Part shown: one piece after another, positions 60,364 through 64,000 of the stretch
Layout of the letters: every line of letters starts with the position of its first letter
Numbering within the stretch: the stretch's first letter is position 1
From: Myxococcales bacterium
GTDB taxonomy: Bacteria > Myxococcota_A > Polyangia > Polyangiales > Polyangiaceae
Direction: 5' to 3'
Assembly (NCBI GenBank): GCA_016703425.1
Contig: JADJCA010000002.1
Location: forward strand, 1,116,001 to 1,180,000
DNA: 64,000 bases
Made by a program: the position numbers and the translations under genes
Notes under the pieces: generated by a model
Database searches by the model: none
Told to the model about the DNA's origin: nothing
Seen by the model: only the letters and a program-made list of their open reading frames with translations

Positions 60364-62355
60364 TCATCGAAACCGGTAGACCGTGCGATCCGTGTCAGCG
60401 TGAACCTGCTCGGCGCCGAGCGCCGTCAAGAGCGCGTGGCGGCGCGCGCCTAAGACGTCAGCCGCTTGTCCCCGGCGGCCGGCGGCTAGCTCGAGGGCCG
60501 CGCGATGGCCCACGAAATACCGGTAGTTTCCGTCGTGAAGCGCCGCGCGCATGACGCGCTGCTCATCCAAAGACCACGCACCTTCGCCGCCTTCGAGGTC
60601 CACCAGGGCGCGATGCAACGGGGCGTCGACGAACGACTTCTCGCGCACCGGCAGCCGCGACTGCCGCGCGATGGACACGGGCCGCCGATGGTGGAGCTGC
60701 TCCCACTGGCCGAGCACGTGATCCGTGAAGACGGCGACAGCGCCCGGCTCGTCGCGCATGACATCGAAGATCGGAGGCAGGCGCGGAACGACGGCCATGG
60801 GCAAGGCGACTGACTTCGTCTCGGCGTTGACCCAAAGGGCGAGGCCCAGCGCAAGGGCGAAGATCGGACGCCCCGCGGCAGCACGACGGCGGAGCAGATG
60901 AAACGCCCCAAGCGACGCCAGCGCAGCGAGCGCGACTTGTGAAAGGAGCAGGAAGCGCACGGGCATGCCACCGCGGCCAAAAAGCGGCACGACGTGTTTG
61001 AAGAAGAGGTACGGCAAGGGCACGGTGAAGGTGGCTGGCGCGTCCCAAGCCGTGATCGGTAAGGCGACGGCGATGAGGGTCACGAGCACCACGCCCACGC
61101 GAACATCCCTCGCGTAGGGCTTCGCCGCGAGCGACTTGCTCAAGAACGCGAAAGCGACGAGCGGTACGAGCGCGAGCTGCGCGGGGAGCAAGTGAATTCC
61201 CCCGACGTGCAAGTGCGTGCCGAGCGACAACACGGCGAAACAGGCCGCGATGCGCCACCAGACGCCAACGTCGGCGAGACGCGCGCGAATCGCGACGACG
61301 GAAAGGAAGACGGCGCCGGCGCCCAAGAAGAGACCGCCCTCGGGCTCGTTGAGGATGCCGTTCTGAAGCTTCGAGAGCGGCCGGGCGATGCCCGACGGAA
61401 GGACCGACTGCCAGAGCGAGAGGCCGTCAGGCATGACGAGCAAGATGGGATCGGCCGGGTAGTCGCTGTCGCCGTGGTGAAGCGGAAGCGCCGCCGGACG
61501 AAGGTGCATCAGCAGCGGCAACACGGCCGGCAGGCACGCGACGGCCGCCAGCGCACCGATCCAAAGACTCCGACGCACCTCTTCGTGCTTGAGAAGGTCG
61601 CGCGAGACGAGCGGCCCCGTGCGCCAGACGCGAAGGGCGACCCACGAGACCGACAAGAGCGCCAGGTAGTAGACGTAGTAGAAGTCGCAGAGCGCCACGT
61701 AGCCGGCGCTGAGCGCGGCACCGACGAGGTCGCGACGCCGCCCCGTCTCGAGGGTGCGAAAGAAGAAGAAGAGGTAGAGCGGCAGGCCTTCGAGCGAGGC
61801 CAGGTTCATGTGCGCGACGGCGTGGCACAGGTGGTAGCGCGAGAAGTTGAAGATCGACGCGCCCACGAAGGCCGCCAAGGCCGCCTCCGTATGGCGAGCC
61901 CCTTGCCGTCGCAAGACGTCGGCGAAGAGCCAGAAGCTGGTCATGCCCGTCAGGATGAACGTCGAAAAGATGACAAGGTTGTAGGCCGCCGCCGCACCGA
62001 CCCACGGCACGAGCACGAGCCCCCAGAGGCTCTTCGCCGGCGAGAGCGTGTGCCAATAGAGCTCGGCGCCGAGCGGCCAATGGAGACCGTCGGCGAAGAA
62101 CGGACTTTTCCCAGCGAGGACGGCGGAGCGCACCCAATCGAGGTGCCAGACGTTCATCCACGGATCTTCGTGCGCGCCCCCGGCGAGGTGCGTGCGCCAA
62201 CGCGCCGCCATCGGCCAGGTGTGCACCACCGCGAGCAGCACCGTGGCCACGAAGGCCGCCGCCTGCGTGCCGCAGCGAACCTTGAAGTTGGCGCGCGGGC
62301 CGGCATCCACCGGCGGCTCCGGCTGGCGCGGCTCTCGCTCGGTTGAGCGCGTCAT
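60364..62355 (-). CDS. Large multi-pass membrane protein, YfhO/GT-C-like
   Basis: 663 aa from ATG 62355. About twelve membrane helices run from QAAAFVATVLLAVVHTWPMA to LALGLALWVNAETKSVALPM. An outer loop has EDPWMNVWHLDWVRSAVLAG. The end is a soluble domain with VFTDHVLGQWEQLHHRRP. This topology is typical of YfhO or GT-C glycosyltransferases; the WxLDW loop with acidic Asp near the first helices resembles the lipid-sugar site. Function is inferred only. Divergent from the methyltransferase at 62523. Confidence 0.75.
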   Translation of the reverse strand: MTRSTEREPRQPEPPVDAGPRANFKVRCGTQAAAFVATVLLAVVHTWPMAARWRTHLAGGAHEDPWMNVWHLDWVRSAVLAGKSPFFADGLHWPLGAELYWHTLSPAKSLWGLVLVPWVGAAAAYNLVIFSTFILTGMTSFWLFADVLRRQGARHTEAALAAFVGASIFNFSRYHLCHAVAHMNLASLEGLPLYLFFFFRTLETGRRRDLVGAALSAGYVALCDFYYVYYLALLSVSWVALRVWRTGPLVSRDLLKHEEVRRSLWIGALAAVACLPAVLPLLMHLRPAALPLHHGDSDYPADPILLVMPDGLSLWQSVLPSGIARPLSKLQNGILNEPEGGLFLGAGAVFLSVVAIRARLADVGVWWRIAACFAVLSLGTHLHVGGIHLLPAQLALVPLVAFAFLSKSLAAKPYARDVRVGVVLVTLIAVALPITAWDAPATFTVPLPYLFFKHVVPLFGRGGMPVRFLLLSQVALAALASLGAFHLLRRRAAAGRPIFALALGLALWVNAETKSVALPMAVVPRLPPIFDVMRDEPGAVAVFTDHVLGQWEQLHHRRPVSIARQSRLPVREKSFVDAPLHRALVDLEGGEGAWSLDEQRVMRAALHDGNYRYFVGHRAALELAAGRRGQAADVLGARRHALLTALGAEQVHADTDRTVYRFR

Positions 62356-62522
62356 GGCTCGCCGCTTATAGCGCCCGACGCGGAAGGGGCGCGAGCTTTC
62401 CATGCGGACTCGGGTGGCCGTAACCCGAGCCCGCCCTAACCCTCGCCGTGGGCCTCGCCCTCCGAACCCTTGCTCGTTGACGAGCGACGCCCCGGCAATC
62501 CCCTGATAGAGTCCCCCTCCCC

Positions 62523-63302
62523 ATGGCGGCGGACTCGCGCGAAGCGCCGAAGGCACCCGGGTTCGACTACACGGGCATCCCGAACGGCTATTACGACCGG
62601 ATCCTCAGAGACGGTCACCCGATTCGTCGCCTGTGGCACGTCTCGAAGTTCGAGCGCGTGCTCGACTACCTCCCCGCGGAAGAGGGCGGCGCCATCCTCG
62701 ACGTCGGGTGTTTCGCCGGCTCCTTCCTGTCGATGGTCCCCCGGTACCGCTTCGAGCGTCAGGTCGGCGTCGACATCCTCAGCGAGCAAGTCGAATACGC
62801 CAACCGGCACCACGGGAGCCCGTTCCGCTCGTTCCACTACCGCCCCTCGGTCCTCGAGCTCGGCGACATCGGCGAGCCCTTCGATTGCGTGACGCTCATC
62901 GAGGTCATCGAGCACTTGCCGGCGCACGAGATCCAAACGTTGTTCGATCACTTCCGCCGCATGATCAAGCCCGGCGGGCGCCTCGTGCTCACGACGCCCA
63001 ACTACGCGAGCACCTGGCCGCTGCTCGAGCTGATGCTCAATCGGTTTTCCGAAGTCAGCTACGAGGAGCAACACATCACGCGCTTCACGTTCTTCGACTT
63101 CGAGAAGAAGCTCGCGAGCATTTGCCCCTCCGTGTGGAGCGATTTTTCCCTCGAGCTAAAGACCACGACGCACTTTTTGACGCCGTTTTTGGCGAGCCTC
63201 TCCTACGAGATCGCCCGCGGCCTCTCGCGCGTCGTGCCGCACCGCAGTTGGCGCCAGCCCTTCGGCAACCTCTTGCTCGCCGTCTTTCGCCGCGCCGATT
63301 GA
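62523..63302 (+). CDS. Class I SAM-dependent methyltransferase
   Basis: 259 aa. The AdoMet-binding motif is AILDVGCFAGSFLSM, followed by VGVDILSEQVEYANRHHG, FDCVTLIEVIEHLPAHEIQT and LKTTTHFLTPFLAS. The phrases IEVIEHLPAHE and MIKPGGRLVLTTPNY are those of UbiE/COQ5- or sugar-methyltransferase-like proteins. The substrate is likely a lipid-linked or surface sugar, given the membrane glycosyltransferase-like neighbours, but this is inference. It ends 8 bp before the convergent partial gene. Confidence 0.88.
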   Translation: MAADSREAPKAPGFDYTGIPNGYYDRILRDGHPIRRLWHVSKFERVLDYLPAEEGGAILDVGCFAGSFLSMVPRYRFERQVGVDILSEQVEYANRHHGSPFRSFHYRPSVLELGDIGEPFDCVTLIEVIEHLPAHEIQTLFDHFRRMIKPGGRLVLTTPNYASTWPLLELMLNRFSEVSYEEQHITRFTFFDFEKKLASICPSVWSDFSLELKTTTHFLTPFLASLSYEIARGLSRVVPHRSWRQPFGNLLLAVFRRAD

Positions 63303-63309
63303 AGCGCGC

Positions 63310-64000
63310 TTAGGGATTCGGTGCCGGCAACGGCGGCACGGGCCCGTCGAAGCGCCGCCTCGGCGGCCCGATGCGCCAGAGGCCCTCTTGCTTGTCGACG
63401 AGCTCGGCCGGCACATCCCACGCCGCGTAGGGCCACTTGAAGCGGCCGTCGCGCGGGAACACGGCAAAGATCGGTCGCTGTTCGTCGTTCCACTCGTCGA
63501 TGAGCTTTCGGAAGTTCTCCCAACCGTTGGCCTCGACGAGGTCGATGTAACGAACGTCACGCCCCACTCGCAGCGAGAGCACGTTGGTGAGGTCGGGCTC
63601 CCAGCCCACGATGGCGAAGCGGTCGGGCGTCTGGTCGCCGATGCGGCGAATGCGCCGGTCGACGTCATGGGTGATGAACCCCAAAATGGTCGTGTCGACC
63701 CCCAACGTTACGCCCACGCTGAGACCCGCGGCGATGGCGCTCGCGAAGGTCGCAGCGCGGGCGAGCCGCGCACCACCGCGCAGGCGAGCCCCGACCGTCA
63801 ATAGAACAGCGACGGCGGCGAACGCCAAGGTGACGCGGAGCTCGACGTAGCGCCGCCAAAACGGCGAATCGTCGAGGCTCGAGGCGAAGAGTACGACCGT
63901 GCCCACCGCGACGACGACGCCAAGCGCGATCGCGGAGCGACGCCACGGCAGCTCGCGGAGGCTATGAACGGCGAGGACCGCCAAGAGCGGAACCGCCGGC
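63310..64000 (-). CDS. C-terminal part of a membrane protein (5' end outside window)
   Basis: The frame is open from the window edge to the stop at 63310, about 230 residues. At least three membrane helices (VLAVHSLRELP region, IALGVVVAVGTVVLFASSL, VTLAFAAVAVLLTVGARL) are followed by ATFASAIAAGLSVGVTLGVD. A soluble C-terminal domain comes last, with RFAIVGWEPDLTNVLSLRVG and DKQEGLWRIGPPRRRF. The pattern resembles the tail of GT39/dolichyl-mannosyltransferase-like proteins. The in-frame TTG at 63984 is not taken as start because the frame continues upstream. Confidence 0.7.
   Translation of the reverse strand, partial: PAVPLLAVLAVHSLRELPWRRSAIALGVVVAVGTVVLFASSLDDSPFWRRYVELRVTLAFAAVAVLLTVGARLRGGARLARAATFASAIAAGLSVGVTLGVDTTILGFITHDVDRRIRRIGDQTPDRFAIVGWEPDLTNVLSLRVGRDVRYIDLVEANGWENFRKLIDEWNDEQRPIFAVFPRDGRFKWPYAAWDVPAELVDKQEGLWRIGPPRRRFDGPVPPLPAPNP

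Noticed and set aside
61192..62346. 384-codon plus-strand frame
   Set aside because: Shadow of the membrane protein at 60364, which has clear helices; the shadow is Arg/Glu-rich low complexity.
1..64000. Mobile element, prophage or genomic island
   Set aside because: No transposase, integrase, att-like repeats or tRNA; base and codon use look even across the window.

Overview
The window is high-GC, densely coded DNA with an unusual load of secreted lipoproteins (about 19 lipobox genes in 64 kb). It also carries Asp/Ala-rich linkers after signal peptides, Cys-rich and choice-of-anchor L surface proteins, eukaryote-like Ser/Thr kinases with PEGA or tail-anchor ends, a PP2C phosphatase, a CotH-type kinase and GIDE- and TMTC-like proteins. 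This mix points to a member of Myxococcota, most likely a Polyangia/Sorangiineae-type bacterium. I infer this from protein style; no rRNA is present. I saw no tRNA, rRNA, CRISPR, insertion sequence or prophage.

Layout. 1-4.3 kb: minus-strand DUF2723 membrane protein, exported barrel-like protein, B12-type radical SAM enzyme and a lipoprotein. 4.6-13.6 kb: surface lipoproteins (possible permuted papain-like protein, CotH kinase, calcineurin-like phosphoesterase, beta-propeller, Cys-rich and carboxypeptidase-regulatory-like proteins). 13.7-16.5 kb: a thioredoxin-fold lipoprotein and then a three-gene bufferin-like RiPP/metallophore operon (Cys-rich precursor, DUF692/MNIO enzyme, DUF2063-like partner). 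16.5-24.6 kb: fabH, more lipoproteins and a stretch (about 20.0-21.7 kb) where two genes are cut by many single-base indels. 24.8-31.2 kb: ECF sigma factor with a one-TM partner, PP2C phosphatase, a protease-like protein lacking its catalytic residues, and a membrane protein with a Gly-Pro repeat tail.

31.3-42.6 kb: gluQ, then a tight five-gene minus-strand operon (mutM, gpmI, Ser/Thr kinase, LysM protein, Ser/Thr kinase), rnhA, a GIDE-domain membrane protein and a PECR-like dehydrogenase. 42.8-51.1 kb: lipoproteins, a TMTC-like glycosyltransferase/TPR protein, a CDP-glucose 4,6-dehydratase and a GHMP sugar kinase. 51.2-64 kb: beta-lactamase-fold hydrolase, lipoprotein cytochrome c, CPCC/DUF6714 protein, phosphoesterase, mqo, nucleotidyltransferase pair, large membrane proteins and a methyltransferase.

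Several otherwise convincing genes are interrupted at short homopolymers (near 8.97, 11.63, 20.0-20.6, 29.9 and 44.2 kb). The corrected frames restore family motifs exactly, so I read most of these as probable sequence or assembly indels, although real pseudogenes are possible in the 20-21.7 kb stretch. Core housekeeping functions (fabH, gluQ, gpmI, mutM, rnhA, mqo) are scattered singly among the accessory envelope genes.
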